A DNA stretch of 64,000 nt from Runella salmonicolor (GTDB lineage Bacteria; Bacteroidota; Bacteroidia; Cytophagales; Spirosomataceae). A program made the position numbers and the translations under genes. The notes beneath the pieces were generated by a model that made no database searches, was not told the DNA's origin, and saw only the letters and a list, made by a program, of their open reading frames with translations. The stretch spans positions 1,363,364 to 1,427,363 of the forward strand of contig NZ_JAMZEL010000001.1 in the NCBI RefSeq assembly GCF_024158025.1, read 5' to 3'. Of the stretch, positions 54,296-63,971 are shown in pieces (within the stretch, counting starts at the first letter, position 1; the number at the start of each line of letters is the position of its first letter).

Positions 54296-54526
54296 ATGAA
54301 TCCAAGAGTAAAGCAAGTCACCCCCTTAGGCAATTATGAACTACAAATTGTCTTCTCTAATCAAGAAGTACGTTTGTTCGACGTAAAACCTTATCTAGAC
54401 AAAGGAATTTTTGAAGAACTTAAAGATATATCCTTATTTAACTCGGCAAAAGTTTTTAATGGGACAGTTACTTGGAACAATGAGCTTGATTTCTGCCCAG
54501 ACACTTTATACCTAGAAAGCAAATGA
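54296..54526 (+). CDS. DUF2442 protein
   Basis: A 76-residue protein with the DUF2442 motifs VTPLGNYELQIVFSNQE, RLFDVKPYLDKGIF and GTVTWNNELDFCPDTLY. It is the usual partner of DUF4160 and probably forms a complex with it. Its stop overlaps the start of the next gene by four bases (ATGA), so a small membrane protein is co-translated. Confidence 0.9.
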   Translation: MNPRVKQVTPLGNYELQIVFSNQEVRLFDVKPYLDKGIFEELKDISLFNSAKVFNGTVTWNNELDFCPDTLYLESK

Positions 54527-54777
54527 CAGAGCGTCTTATCGTAGATATCCTCGGCTGGATTGGTTCAGTATTGGTCGTAGCGGCGTACGCGCTCAACATC
54601 AGCGGCCGTTTGCATCCCAACTCCCATTTTTATTTATGGGCCAATTTGGCTGGCAGTATTTGTCTGATTGTCAATACCCTGTTTCACAATGCCATTCCTT
54701 CTGCGGTAGTCAATATAGTATGGGTCGGAATTGCGATTTGGGGCATGGTGAGAAGGGGGAAAGAAAGTAACGCTTAA
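54523..54777 (+). CDS. CBU_0592-like small membrane protein
   Basis: An 84-residue protein with two or three membrane helices (VDILGWIGSVLVVAAYALNI, LWANLAGSICLIVNTLFHNA, AVVNIVWVGIAIWGM). It resembles the CBU_0592 family, of unknown function. It is translationally coupled to DUF2442. Confidence 0.8.
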   Translation: MTERLIVDILGWIGSVLVVAAYALNISGRLHPNSHFYLWANLAGSICLIVNTLFHNAIPSAVVNIVWVGIAIWGMVRRGKESNA

Positions 54778-54832
54778 AGTCAGGATTATTATACAACAAA
54801 AATTCACCAGTACATTAATTTAATATACAACA

Positions 54833-56191
54833 ATGCAAGTTTGGAAATTTGGCGGAACGTCGGTAGGAAAACCCGAACGGATGCACTCAATCAGAACACT
54901 TATTACGGCCGACAGCGGTCGCAAAATTGTGGTATTGTCGGCCCTATCTGGTACGACCAATGCGTTGATTTCAATGGGAGAATCGGCAAAAGCGAACAAT
55001 GACGCCGAAGTACAAGAAAAAATAGATGCCTTGAAGGCGCATTACGATGCGTTTATCAAAGAATTATACAGCACCGAAGAAAGTCTGAAAAAAGGACAGA
55101 CCATCGTCGACAATGAATTCAATTTCATTCGTTCGGTGTTGAAAAGCCGTCCTTTTACCCTCAAACAAGACAAAGAATTGGTGGCGCAGGGCGAAATCAT
55201 GAGCACGCAACTGTTTCAGGGCTATCTGGAAGAGCAAGGCGAAAGCTCGGTACTGCTGCCTGCGCTTGATTTTATGCGCATCGACACCGACGGCGAGCCT
55301 GAACTCGAAACCATTGAGGCGCTTTTGGGCGACATGCTCGACCACCAGACCGACAAACAACTCATCATCACGCAGGGGTTCATTTGCCGTAATCCTCGTG
55401 GCGAAGTGGACAACCTCAAACGCGGCGGTTCTGACTATACCGCGTCTTTGATTGGTGGGGCGATTCGGGCCGAAGAGATTCAAATCTGGACCGACATCGA
55501 CGGAATGCATAACAACGATCCACGCATCGTAAAACGCACGTTCCCAATCCGTGAGTTAACGTTTGAAGAAGCCGCCGAATTGGCGTATTTCGGAGCCAAA
55601 ATCCTCCATCCAAGCACCATCACGCCCGCCAAAATGCGCGGCGTGCCCGTACGTTTGAAAAACACAATGGAGCCGCAGGCCTTCGGTACGTTGATTGCAA
55701 CGACCACTACCGACCGCGAAATCAAAGCCATTGCCGCCAAAGACGGCCTCACGGCCATTTATATTCACTCGACACGTATGCTGAATGCCTACGGTTTTCT
55801 GCGTCGGGTGTTTGAGATTTTTGAAAAATACAAAACCCCCGTCGATATGATTACGACCTCCGAAGTATCGGTGTCGGTCACCATCGACAACGATACAAAC
55901 TTAGCCGAAATCACGGCAGAGTTGAGCGAAATCGCCGATTTGGAAGAGCATGATCGCGATTTGTCCATCATCTGCATCGTAGGAGATTTTAAAGCCGATA
56001 AAGAAGGCATTGCGCTGAAGGTATTCGAAGCAATGAAGCACATTCCAATTCGGATGATTTCATACGGGGCATCAGAGCATAATCTTTCAATTCTGGTGTG
56101 GACCAAAGACAAAGCGGAGGCGCTCAATGTGCTCAACGAGCGCTTGTTCTACTACGAAGATGCCATGAAGAATATCTTCACGGCGCAGTAG
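54833..56191 (+). CDS. lysC: aspartate kinase
   Basis: A 452-residue monofunctional aspartate kinase. It phosphorylates aspartate for lysine, threonine and methionine synthesis. Catalytic N-domain: MQVWKFGGTSVGKPERM, then the GSDYTASLIGGAI substrate segment, then WTDIDGMHNNDPRIV. Two C-terminal ACT domains (about 305-450; YIHSTRMLNAYGFLRRVFEI, PVDMITTSEVSVSVTID) are for feedback control. No homoserine dehydrogenase domain is fused. It is directly upstream of serS. Confidence 0.95.
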   Translation: MQVWKFGGTSVGKPERMHSIRTLITADSGRKIVVLSALSGTTNALISMGESAKANNDAEVQEKIDALKAHYDAFIKELYSTEESLKKGQTIVDNEFNFIRSVLKSRPFTLKQDKELVAQGEIMSTQLFQGYLEEQGESSVLLPALDFMRIDTDGEPELETIEALLGDMLDHQTDKQLIITQGFICRNPRGEVDNLKRGGSDYTASLIGGAIRAEEIQIWTDIDGMHNNDPRIVKRTFPIRELTFEEAAELAYFGAKILHPSTITPAKMRGVPVRLKNTMEPQAFGTLIATTTTDREIKAIAAKDGLTAIYIHSTRMLNAYGFLRRVFEIFEKYKTPVDMITTSEVSVSVTIDNDTNLAEITAELSEIADLEEHDRDLSIICIVGDFKADKEGIALKVFEAMKHIPIRMISYGASEHNLSILVWTKDKAEALNVLNERLFYYEDAMKNIFTAQ

Positions 56192-56238
56192 TAGAAGAAT
56201 ATTAACCAGAGTGAACACTCTGACAAAAATAAAAAGGA

Positions 56239-57510
56239 ATGTTACAACTGAATTTTATCCGCGACAACCGCGAACTTACGATTGCTGGTTTAGAACGCAA
56301 ATATTTTAAAGGAGCCACCGAAGCCGTTGATAAGCTTTTGGGATTGGACAAACAGCGCCGCGATACACAAAGCGAACTAGATGCCACTTTATCACAATCC
56401 AACACGCTAGCCAAGCAAATTGGGCAGTTGATGAAGGAAGGCAAAAAGGAGACCGCCGAAGCCGCCAAAGCCCAAACCGCCACGCTAAAAACACGCGCTA
56501 AAGCCCTGGAAGAGAGCCTCAAAGAAGTAGAAGAGCAGTTGCAGGCTACCTTGGTTCTGTTGCCCAACCTTCCCCACGAAAGCGTACCGCCGGGCCGCAC
56601 CCCCGAAGAAAACGTGGAAGTGTACACGTGGGGCGAAAAACCAAGCCTGCCCGAAGGCTCCAAGCCCCACTGGGATTTGATTGAGCAATACGACATCATT
56701 GATTTCAAACTCGGCACCAAAATCACGGGTGCGGGCTTTCCTGTCTATAAAGGCAAAGGCGCTCGGTTGCAGCGCGCCATGATTCAGTTTTTTCTGGACC
56801 AAGCCGTAGAAGCAGGATATTTGGAAATTCAACCGCCGATTCTTATCAACGCTGAATCAGGCTTTGGTACGGGCCAGTTGCCCGACAAAGAAGGCCAAAT
56901 GTACCACGCCACCGTCGACGATTTATACTTGATTCCGACCGCTGAAGTGCCAATTACGAACCTGTACCGCGACGTCATCGTGGCTGAAAATGACCTGCCA
57001 ATCAAAAACGTAGGCTACACACCTTGTTTTCGACGTGAAGCGGGTAGCTGGGGCGCGCACGTGCGCGGTCTGAACCGTTTGCACCAGTTTGACAAAGTAG
57101 AAATTGTGCAGGTTCGCAAAGCCGAAGAATCGTATCAAGCGCTCGACGAAATGGCCGAACACGTAAAAGGTTTGCTCCAAAAGCTGGAATTACCTTTCCG
57201 CATCATCCGTCTCTGCGGTGGCGATATGGGCTTTACGTCGGCGCTTACCTTTGACTTTGAAGTGTGGTCTGCTGCGCAAGCCCGCTGGCTCGAATGCAGC
57301 TCGGTTTCTAATTTTGAAACCTATCAGGCCAATCGTCTGAAACTTCGTTACAAGACCGAAGGCAAAACACAATTGCTTCATACCCTCAACGGCTCGGCCC
57401 TAGCCTTACCCCGTATTTTGGCGGCTCTACTCGAAAACAACCAAACGCCCGACGGCATTCGCATTCCGAAGGCATTGGTTCCGTATTGTGGTTTTGAAGT
57501 AATTCAATAA
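56239..57510 (+). CDS. serS: serine--tRNA ligase
   Basis: A 423-residue class II synthetase. The N-terminal coiled coil for tRNA binding is present (about 28-100, LDKQRRDTQSELDATLSQSN). Motif 2 CFRREAGSWG and motif 3 LNGSALALPRILAALLENNQ are clear, as is the TAEVPITNLY serine site. Length is normal. It follows lysC by 47 bases and is ended by a 20-bp hairpin. Confidence 0.97.
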   Translation: MLQLNFIRDNRELTIAGLERKYFKGATEAVDKLLGLDKQRRDTQSELDATLSQSNTLAKQIGQLMKEGKKETAEAAKAQTATLKTRAKALEESLKEVEEQLQATLVLLPNLPHESVPPGRTPEENVEVYTWGEKPSLPEGSKPHWDLIEQYDIIDFKLGTKITGAGFPVYKGKGARLQRAMIQFFLDQAVEAGYLEIQPPILINAESGFGTGQLPDKEGQMYHATVDDLYLIPTAEVPITNLYRDVIVAENDLPIKNVGYTPCFRREAGSWGAHVRGLNRLHQFDKVEIVQVRKAEESYQALDEMAEHVKGLLQKLELPFRIIRLCGGDMGFTSALTFDFEVWSAAQARWLECSSVSNFETYQANRLKLRYKTEGKTQLLHTLNGSALALPRILAALLENNQTPDGIRIPKALVPYCGFEVIQ

Positions 57511-57522
57511 ATTGGGGATGAG

Positions 57523-57578
57523 GTCGGTTGTGGGCAACCGACCTCACTGCTTCGTGGTGTCGGTTGCCCACAACCGAC
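57523..57578. terminator. terminator hairpin between serS and GH43 gene
   Basis: A 20-bp perfect inverted repeat (57523-57542 with 57559-57578) followed by ACTTTTTTT. Each arm is itself a near-palindrome (GTCGGTTG...CAACCGAC), so two small hairpins can form instead of one long one. It serves both convergent genes. Confidence 0.85.
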
Positions 57579-57585
57579 ACTTTTT

Positions 57586-58515
57586 TTACAGTTTTTTCAA
57601 GGATTCCAATAAAGAAGGTGACACCTTAAATGCCGTTCCGTGGCGTATTCCTTCGGGGAATTTCACTTGGTCAGATACATCTTCCCACGTTTTCATGTCT
57701 TTTGAGCGCACCGCCCCGTATTTGTGCTGGGTGTATTTGTCGAAATACACGTACACGTATTCTCCCACTTCGATGGCCGTTGGGCCTTCGGCCCAGTAAT
57801 CTCCCGTAATGGGCGCCGAAACCTGCGTAGGAAAAGGCCCTAGCGCGCTGTTTGCCTTTGTGATACGAATATTTTTCTCGGCAGGCTTCGGGTTTTCATT
57901 TTTCAAAAACATGTAGTACTCCTTTCCTTTTTCAAAAATCGTGGCATCAATCACACTAAACTCAGGGTTGAAATACATTTTTGTTTCGCTGAAAGTCTTA
58001 AAGTCGGGCGTGGTGACGTAATACATGCGGTGATTCAGTCCTTTTTCTTTTTCAGAATCCGCCACATCGGTATGTCTTCCAGGAATGGTGGTCGCCCAAA
58101 AAATCAGGAACAAGTTCGTTTTTTTATCGTACGCAATCTCGGGAGCCCAACTATTTTTGGCGGTGGGCTCATGTTCCATAACCGAAATGACTTTTTGTTC
58201 TGACCAGTTCACCAAGTCTTTAGACGACGCATAACCCACTATTTTATCCCACCAACCGCTCGTCCAAACCATATGAAAAGTACCGTTTTTATCTTGATAA
58301 ATACACGGGTCACGCATGAGTTTATCTTTCCCGATTAGGGGCTGTAAAAAAGACGTCCCTCCTTTTAAGGCCTGCCACGTGAGGCCATCGGTGCTGTAAG
58401 CAAAGTGAAGTCCGTCTTCCCCATTTTTGATAAAATACGAAAAAAGGTAAGCTTCTTTTTGAGCAATTGCTAAAAAAGGAAAAAGCATTAAAAAGACCAA
58501 AGACCTGATTTTCAT
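57586..58515 (-). CDS. glycoside hydrolase family 43-like enzyme, secreted
   Basis: A 309-residue exported five-bladed beta-propeller enzyme with signal peptide 1-18. MRDPCIYQDKNGTFHMVWTS carries the catalytic base Asp; NSWAPEIAYDKKTN and FSVIDATIFEKGKEYYMFLK mark the middle blades with the pKa-modulating Asp; YWAEGPTAIEVGEYVYVYF carries the acid Glu. GH43 enzymes cleave arabinose- or xylose-containing glycans. No SusCD pair is adjacent, so the substrate is not indicated. Confidence 0.9.
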   Translation of the reverse strand: MKIRSLVFLMLFPFLAIAQKEAYLFSYFIKNGEDGLHFAYSTDGLTWQALKGGTSFLQPLIGKDKLMRDPCIYQDKNGTFHMVWTSGWWDKIVGYASSKDLVNWSEQKVISVMEHEPTAKNSWAPEIAYDKKTNLFLIFWATTIPGRHTDVADSEKEKGLNHRMYYVTTPDFKTFSETKMYFNPEFSVIDATIFEKGKEYYMFLKNENPKPAEKNIRITKANSALGPFPTQVSAPITGDYWAEGPTAIEVGEYVYVYFDKYTQHKYGAVRSKDMKTWEDVSDQVKFPEGIRHGTAFKVSPSLLESLKKL

Positions 58516-58600
58516 TTGGATAGAGGTTTTAATATCAATTTAATTCGTAAAAATCTTCAGGGTTACTCCTCATAATTCTCCTGCACCGTACTGTTGGTCG

Positions 58601-59047
58601 TTAGTTTTTAAGTACCAAAACGCCCCCCACGATAATCAGCCCAATACCAAATATTCGCCAAATATTCATGGGATGAACGGCAAAACCCACCCACCCAAAA
58701 TGGTCAATCAACACCCCCGCCACTAGCTGTCCTGCAATGATAAGACAAAGCAGGTTGGCAGGCCCGATTTCTTTCACTATCAAAATAACGGTCAGAACGT
58801 AGAATGCCCCAAACACCCCTCCGAGCCATTTCCACCAGCTGATACTTCTGAAAGTTTCAAAGCTGGGAATAGCATCTTTGTTGAAAAGCAAGTAGCAAAC
58901 CAACAAGACACATAAACCCGTAGCAAACGAAAGAATGGAAGATAAAATAGGGTTTTGGGTAGCAAGACGCAGTTGTGAATTAACCCCAGATTGGAACGTA
59001 TTGGTTACGCCAATCAAAAAAGCCAACAGTAGAAAAAAGTAATTCAT
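58601..59047 (-). CDS. YdcZ-type (DMT superfamily) transporter
   Basis: A 148-residue protein with five membrane helices, the size and pattern of the DUF606/YdcZ family (half-size EamA-like). NTFQSGVNSQLRLATQNPIL and ISWWKWLGGVFGAFYVLTVI are typical. It likely exports or imports a small metabolite in the inner membrane. A related second half is often adjacent; none is here. Confidence 0.88.
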   Translation of the reverse strand: MNYFFLLLAFLIGVTNTFQSGVNSQLRLATQNPILSSILSFATGLCVLLVCYLLFNKDAIPSFETFRSISWWKWLGGVFGAFYVLTVILIVKEIGPANLLCLIIAGQLVAGVLIDHFGWVGFAVHPMNIWRIFGIGLIIVGGVLVLKN

Positions 59048-59109
59048 GGGAAGTTAAAGCCAGATGAGTTCTGCAAACTTCCCAAAAAAATGGCGGAATA
59101 AAAAACCGT

Positions 59110-60357
59110 TTACTTGGCTCGAATCGCCTCAACAGGGTCCATACGGGCGGCTCCGAAGGCGGGCACGATGCCCGCCAAAACACCGATTATACTCGAAACA
59201 CTCAGCCCGAGAAGTATGTTTTTGGGCGAAAGAACAATCTCCAAAGTGCCCAATTGGATAAAAGACATTAAGTAAACCAATCCAATGCCGACCAGTCCGC
59301 CGATGAGGCTCAGGAAAATGGCTTCAAACAGAAATTGAAATAAAATGAAGTAATTTTTGGCGCCTAACGATTTTTGGATGCCGATGAGGTTGGTGCGTTC
59401 TTTGACTGACACAAACATAATGTTCGCAATCCCGAACCCTCCCACTAAAATAGAAAAGCTACCAATCACCCAGCCTACCAGCGTAATAACCCCAAACAAA
59501 CTTGAAACTGCCTTTGTGGCGGCCTCTGGGCGATTGATGGAGAAGTTGGTGGTCTGGGAAGGTTTCAAGCCGCGCTTAGTACGTAGCAAACCTACAATTT
59601 CGGCCTCTAGCTCTACCAATCCTTCGTCTTCGGGTTTGCCTTTGACCACGATGGATACCGAACTACTGATGCGATTTTGGAATGATTTTGCAAACGTTAA
59701 AAACGGCAACAAAACTTTGGTGTCGGGATTTCCCGCAATATCAAACAGCCCTTTTCCTTTCTTCTTCTGAACACCAATGACGGAATAGTTCAACCCTTTG
59801 ATTTTAAAGCTTTTTCCGATGGGTTCGGGGTCATTGGGGAATACTGTTTCGGCAATTTCGGCCCCTATAATGGCAACGCTCCGTCCAGCGTCTATTTCTT
59901 GCGGTGTAAAATACCGGCCCTTCTCAATTTCTACGTCAGAGACTTTATTGAAATCATAAGTCATGCCCTGAATCAACGCATCCATGCTATTATTGCCGTT
60001 TTTGGCCGTCAATCCGCCCTTAAATCCCATCGCCACTACCGCCTCAGCTCCTTCCATTCGTTCGGCCAAAAATTTGTAATCACTGTAAGAAGTTTCTGGC
60101 CACTGAAAATACTTCCACCACTGAAACTCCCCTCCGAAATTCCACGGCCATTTCTGCACATACACTACGTCGGTACCGATGGTTGCCAAACTTTGGCGAA
60201 TACTCCGCTCAAGTGAATCAACGATGGTAAAAACGCCAATGATGGCAAAAATTCCGACCGTCACCCCCAGCAACGATAAGGTGGTACGCAAAAGGTTGGA
60301 ACGCAATGCCTGCCAAGCAAAACGCAGACTTTCAAACGTTTGACGGAAAAACTTCAT
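59110..60357 (-). CDS. MacB-like ABC transporter permease
   Basis: A 415-residue permease. One N-terminal helix (residues 22-42, TLSLLGVTVGIFAIIGVF) is followed by a large periplasmic MacB core domain (about 50-280) and three C-terminal FtsX helices (LVGWVIGSFSILVGGFGIAN, and two more). It belongs to mechanotransmission-type transporters of peptides or lipoproteins. The ATPase partner is not adjacent. The end PAFGAARMDPVEAIRAK is diagnostic. Confidence 0.93.
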   Translation of the reverse strand: MKFFRQTFESLRFAWQALRSNLLRTTLSLLGVTVGIFAIIGVFTIVDSLERSIRQSLATIGTDVVYVQKWPWNFGGEFQWWKYFQWPETSYSDYKFLAERMEGAEAVVAMGFKGGLTAKNGNNSMDALIQGMTYDFNKVSDVEIEKGRYFTPQEIDAGRSVAIIGAEIAETVFPNDPEPIGKSFKIKGLNYSVIGVQKKKGKGLFDIAGNPDTKVLLPFLTFAKSFQNRISSSVSIVVKGKPEDEGLVELEAEIVGLLRTKRGLKPSQTTNFSINRPEAATKAVSSLFGVITLVGWVIGSFSILVGGFGIANIMFVSVKERTNLIGIQKSLGAKNYFILFQFLFEAIFLSLIGGLVGIGLVYLMSFIQLGTLEIVLSPKNILLGLSVSSIIGVLAGIVPAFGAARMDPVEAIRAK

Positions 60358-60682
60358 GGCCTTTGACGGTTTATTTTAATCAGTTTGAGGGGATTGACAA
60401 CAAAAATTCTACATCCAATTCATATTTAACCAACATTTTACATGAATGGCAATCAGCCGGTTTGATTGGTGGCGAGTCAGGCGCGTCATTTACTAACCTT
60501 CTGTTGTTCAAAAGATAGCACAGCCCTATCTCCATACAAATTCGGGCGTATTTTACCGCCAATTCAGAAATTTAGATTTTCTTTGCAGTAAACTCATAGC
60601 ATGACTATCAAGAGGTGATTGGAAGGATGAGTTCCTTCAAAAATTTGCCGTTCATTCGGCCCATTCAATCCATAATTTTTGT
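60358..60682. other. divergent intergenic region
   Basis: About 325 bases between two divergently transcribed genes; no gene seen. It should hold promoters for both, but no full TTG...TAnnTTTG pair was found. Confidence 0.3.
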
Positions 60683-61474
60683 ATGAAAATCAGCACAAAT
60701 TCGCGTACCGATCTTTTTGTTCATATCAGTCTTGTCGTAGCGCTTGTTGTGGCACTATTTTTGGGGTTCTTCTTTTTGTATTTACCATTTACAACCAATC
60801 ACGGACAAAGTATTACGGTACCAGACCTAACGGGCATGAGTACGCAGCAACTGGAAGATTACCTCGACGAGCGTAATCTACGCTACGAAGTGGTCGATTG
60901 TACGTTTGTTGTGGGTCAAAAACCTTTGACGGTGATTCGCCAAAACCCCAAGTCGGGTTTACGCGTCAAGGAAGACCGCAAAATATACGTTTACATCACG
61001 GCCCTGACCGCACCAAACGTCAAAATGCCTCAATTGGAAGACCGTACCTTAAACAGTGCCAAAGCAGAGTTAGGACGGTTGGGATTGCGCTTAGGCGAAA
61101 TAAAGTATGTTCCTGACCCAGCCCAAAACTCGGTGATGGCCCAATTGTTCAACGGAAAACGCATCACACCGGGCACGCTCATTCCGCAGGGTTCTATCAT
61201 TGTTTTGGAAGTCGGAGATGGCATCGGAAATACTGAATTTGATGTTCCAGACGTTGTAGGTAAAACACTCGAAGAAGCTGACTTTGTCCTGAAAGCCTCC
61301 AGCCTCAAACGTGGACTTGTTATGCCCGTAGAAGACCCTACCAAAGCACCGGGAACGGTCATTCGACAAAATCCAGAAGCAGGGGCAGGAAATAAAATCC
61401 ACGTAGGCGAGGTGATTGACTTATGGGTAGTTGGCGGACAGCCTGATACGCAACCTGAACAACAGAATGAATAA
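60683..61474 (+). CDS. PASTA domain protein, membrane-anchored
   Basis: A 263-residue protein with a short N-terminal cytoplasmic part, one membrane helix (about 15-38) and three PASTA repeats in the periplasm: SITVPDLTGMSTQQLEDYLD, NVKMPQLEDRTLNSAKAELG and FDVPDVVGKTLEEADFVLKA. PASTA domains bind peptidoglycan or muropeptides. No kinase or penicillin-binding domain is present. The stop overlaps the next gene's ATG by eight bases. Confidence 0.93.
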   Translation: MKISTNSRTDLFVHISLVVALVVALFLGFFFLYLPFTTNHGQSITVPDLTGMSTQQLEDYLDERNLRYEVVDCTFVVGQKPLTVIRQNPKSGLRVKEDRKIYVYITALTAPNVKMPQLEDRTLNSAKAELGRLGLRLGEIKYVPDPAQNSVMAQLFNGKRITPGTLIPQGSIIVLEVGDGIGNTEFDVPDVVGKTLEEADFVLKASSLKRGLVMPVEDPTKAPGTVIRQNPEAGAGNKIHVGEVIDLWVVGGQPDTQPEQQNE

Positions 61475-63416
61475 TTTTAGCGGAGCAAAAAATAAAAAAT
61501 TAACCCTTACTAGAAACAGGACTTCCGTTATCGGATATTTCTTAACGAATACGCCTACCGCAGCCTTTTGTGCAAAGAGGCTGCGTTGCATTTTGTTCCT
61601 TACGCTTTTGAGCTGTACCGCTCATGCCCAACTCATTGGGTTTCCGATTGCTCCAATACAGGCTACTTCCACTGCCAAAAATGCCCGTACTCAGGCGGTT
61701 TCACTGCCTTTTTTTGATGATTTTTCATTGACCAACGGTAGCGCTCCCTCCCCTGCCTTATGGATTGCTGGCGGCGGAACCTACGTCAATAACACAAATA
61801 CACTCAACCACCCCACGGTCAATGTAGTTACATTTGACGGGGCCAATGCCGCTGGTCAACCGTATAATTTGGTCAACCAAAACGCGCAGGGCAACAGCGA
61901 CACCCTCACTTCCCAGCCCATCAATCTGGCGGGCCTTACCGCTGCTGATTCTATTTATCTCAGTTTCTATTGGGAATTGCGCGGTTTGGGGGAATTTCCC
62001 GATGCTGATGATTCCTTACGAGTTCAGCTTTTAAATGATAAGGGAGTTTGGCAAACCATCTGGAAACAAGCCGGCGGAGTACCTAATCCTAACTTTAACT
62101 ACGTGCAGTTGGCTATTCGAAACAACGCTTATTTTCACGCAAATTTTCAATTCCGCTTTCAGGCATTTGCGCGTCAATCGGGGCCGTTTGATTCGTGGCA
62201 CGTTGATTATGTATACCTCGACAAAGGCCGGCGCTTAAACAGATACATTCAGGATGTATCCGTGAGCCTGCCCGTCAGTTCTTTTCTGAAACGATATTCG
62301 GCCATGCCGCTCAAGCAGTATTTGGCTAATGCTGGGGCCGAAACTGCCGATTCGGTGTTTACCCGCATCAACAATCTTCACAATATCTTTAACTCAACCG
62401 CCTTTTCGTACACCTTAAAAGACGAACTAAGTGGGCGAACGTTTCAAACAATTCTCCGAGACAACTCTGTATTTATTGACCAGTTCAGTTCGCAAAATAA
62501 AAGTGTTAAGCCTCAAGCTATCAGCGTGGACACCAACGTTACCCAACGCCTTTCACTCGTCAATCGCTTCCAAATTCTAACCACCGACGACCGAAATCCT
62601 TCCATTCCGGGCATTGATTTGCGTCGTAATGACAGTATTTCGGGCAAAACCGTTCTCGATGATTATTACGCATACGACGATGGCACCGCCGAATTTGCCG
62701 TGTACATGAATCGGACGCTGGGCCGAACAGCCGTAAGGTACTTTTTAAACAAACCCGATGTGGTATCGGGAGTACGCATGAACATTGTCCCCATCTTGAA
62801 GGATTTAACGGGGCAATCCATCACCGTTCAGGTATGGAGCAACAAAGACGGACGCCCTGGCACGATGCTTCAGCAAAAAGCCTTTAGGGTAGAATACGCC
62901 AAGGCTCGCAACGGTTTTATCGAGTTTCCGTTTGATTATGGCGTGGCGGTCCGCGACACGTTTTATGTGGGCTGGCTTCAAATCGGCACAGATGGCATCG
63001 CCGTAGGTCTGGACCGAAATACCCAACATGAAGACCAAGTTTTTGTCAATTTAGGGCAGGAATGGGCACCTTATCCTTCGTTCAAAAATGACCCAAATTT
63101 GGCGTATTTTCAAGGTAGTTTACAGGTTCGGCCCGTCATGGGCGGCAAGGCTCTGCCTCCCATCACATCCATAGAGCCCGAAAAAGTAACCGAATGGGAG
63201 GTGTACCCCAATCCCTCCAACGGACTGATTCAGTGGAAATCCGATGAAATTCAGCGCATTGAAATCTATCATCTCACGGGTGCTTTGGTAAGGCAGCAAA
63301 CCGTGCAGTCTGCCAACAAAACCATGGATTTATCAGAACTGCCCAATGGACTTTATTTGGTGAGATTATCCAACGACGAGAAAACCGTTGTGAAGAAAAT
63401 TTTGTTACAACGCTAA
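61467..63416 (+). CDS. secreted T9SS type A sorting-domain protein
   Basis: A 649-residue surface protein from ATG 61467 (an upstream TTG at 61431 lies inside the previous gene). The signal-like hydrophobic segment RCILFLTLLSCTAHAQ is unusually far in, near residues 45-60, so translation may begin later. The bulk is beta-rich (FFDDFSLTNGSAPSPALWI jellyroll-like start). The C-terminal T9SS type A sorting domain reads WEVYPNPSNGLIQW, IEIYHLTGALVR, LPNGLYLVRLS and KKILLQR. It should be exported and surface-attached by the type IX system. Confidence 0.88.
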   Translation: MNNFSGAKNKKLTLTRNRTSVIGYFLTNTPTAAFCAKRLRCILFLTLLSCTAHAQLIGFPIAPIQATSTAKNARTQAVSLPFFDDFSLTNGSAPSPALWIAGGGTYVNNTNTLNHPTVNVVTFDGANAAGQPYNLVNQNAQGNSDTLTSQPINLAGLTAADSIYLSFYWELRGLGEFPDADDSLRVQLLNDKGVWQTIWKQAGGVPNPNFNYVQLAIRNNAYFHANFQFRFQAFARQSGPFDSWHVDYVYLDKGRRLNRYIQDVSVSLPVSSFLKRYSAMPLKQYLANAGAETADSVFTRINNLHNIFNSTAFSYTLKDELSGRTFQTILRDNSVFIDQFSSQNKSVKPQAISVDTNVTQRLSLVNRFQILTTDDRNPSIPGIDLRRNDSISGKTVLDDYYAYDDGTAEFAVYMNRTLGRTAVRYFLNKPDVVSGVRMNIVPILKDLTGQSITVQVWSNKDGRPGTMLQQKAFRVEYAKARNGFIEFPFDYGVAVRDTFYVGWLQIGTDGIAVGLDRNTQHEDQVFVNLGQEWAPYPSFKNDPNLAYFQGSLQVRPVMGGKALPPITSIEPEKVTEWEVYPNPSNGLIQWKSDEIQRIEIYHLTGALVRQQTVQSANKTMDLSELPNGLYLVRLSNDEKTVVKKILLQR

Positions 63417-63507
63417 CACAGCGTACGTATTGAGTAACATTTTTACCATATTTGGCCTCTCAATTCCGTTCCTCTTTATCTATTTTACTTAAAATCAAGC
63501 TACCACA

Positions 63508-63804
63508 ATGGATATTACCGTAGAAGAATTAAAAAAACGCATTGAAAGCGGCGAGAAAATCAACCTCATCGACGTACGTGAAGATTACGAATACGAAGAT
63601 GACAACATCGGAGGGCAGCTTATCCCACTGGGCGAGCTTCCTCACCGAATCCACGAAATTGAAGACCTTAAAGACGAAGAAATTTTAGTACACTGCCGCT
63701 CAGGCAAACGCAGCGAAACCGCCCAACGGTTTATGCAAAGCCAAGGTTTTACCAACGTTCGCAACGTCATTGGCGGCATGTTGGCCTACCGCGAATTGGA
63801 CTAG
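63508..63804 (+). CDS. rhodanese-like domain protein
   Basis: A 98-residue single rhodanese domain (sulfurtransferase). INLIDVREDYEYEDDNIGGQ is the entry motif, and the active-site loop HCRSGKRSE holds the catalytic Cys. It probably carries or delivers sulfane sulfur in the cytoplasm. It is a single-gene unit with hairpins downstream. Confidence 0.95.
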   Translation: MDITVEELKKRIESGEKINLIDVREDYEYEDDNIGGQLIPLGELPHRIHEIEDLKDEEILVHCRSGKRSETAQRFMQSQGFTNVRNVIGGMLAYRELD

Positions 63805-63829
63805 TTTGGAAATTTAAGTATAGCGTATC

Positions 63830-63876
63830 AAGTAGTTGGTATTGAGACCAAAGCATTCACTCAATACCAATTACTT
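63830..63876 (+). terminator. hairpin after the rhodanese gene
   Basis: A 17-bp inverted repeat with one G-U pair (63830-63846 with 63860-63876) and a 13-base loop. Confidence 0.6.
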
Positions 63877-63931
63877 GGGCTTCCCTTTAAAGGGTTAAGA
63901 TATTAATTATCAGTACTTTGCATCAAAAAAT

Positions 63932-63971
63932 AATCCCCGAATATGCGCGTATTTGGCATAATTCGGGGATT
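63932..63971. terminator. second hairpin near the right edge
   Basis: An 11-bp perfect inverted repeat AATCCCCGAAT/ATTCGGGGATT (63932-63942 with 63961-63971), preceded by an A-run and followed by TTCGTATTTT. It is probably a terminator, perhaps for a gene beyond the window edge. Confidence 0.6.

Noticed and set aside
60380..60562. Short ORF on the minus strand in the divergent spacer
   Set aside because: Sixty codons without a recognisable motif or ribosome site in a region expected to hold promoters.
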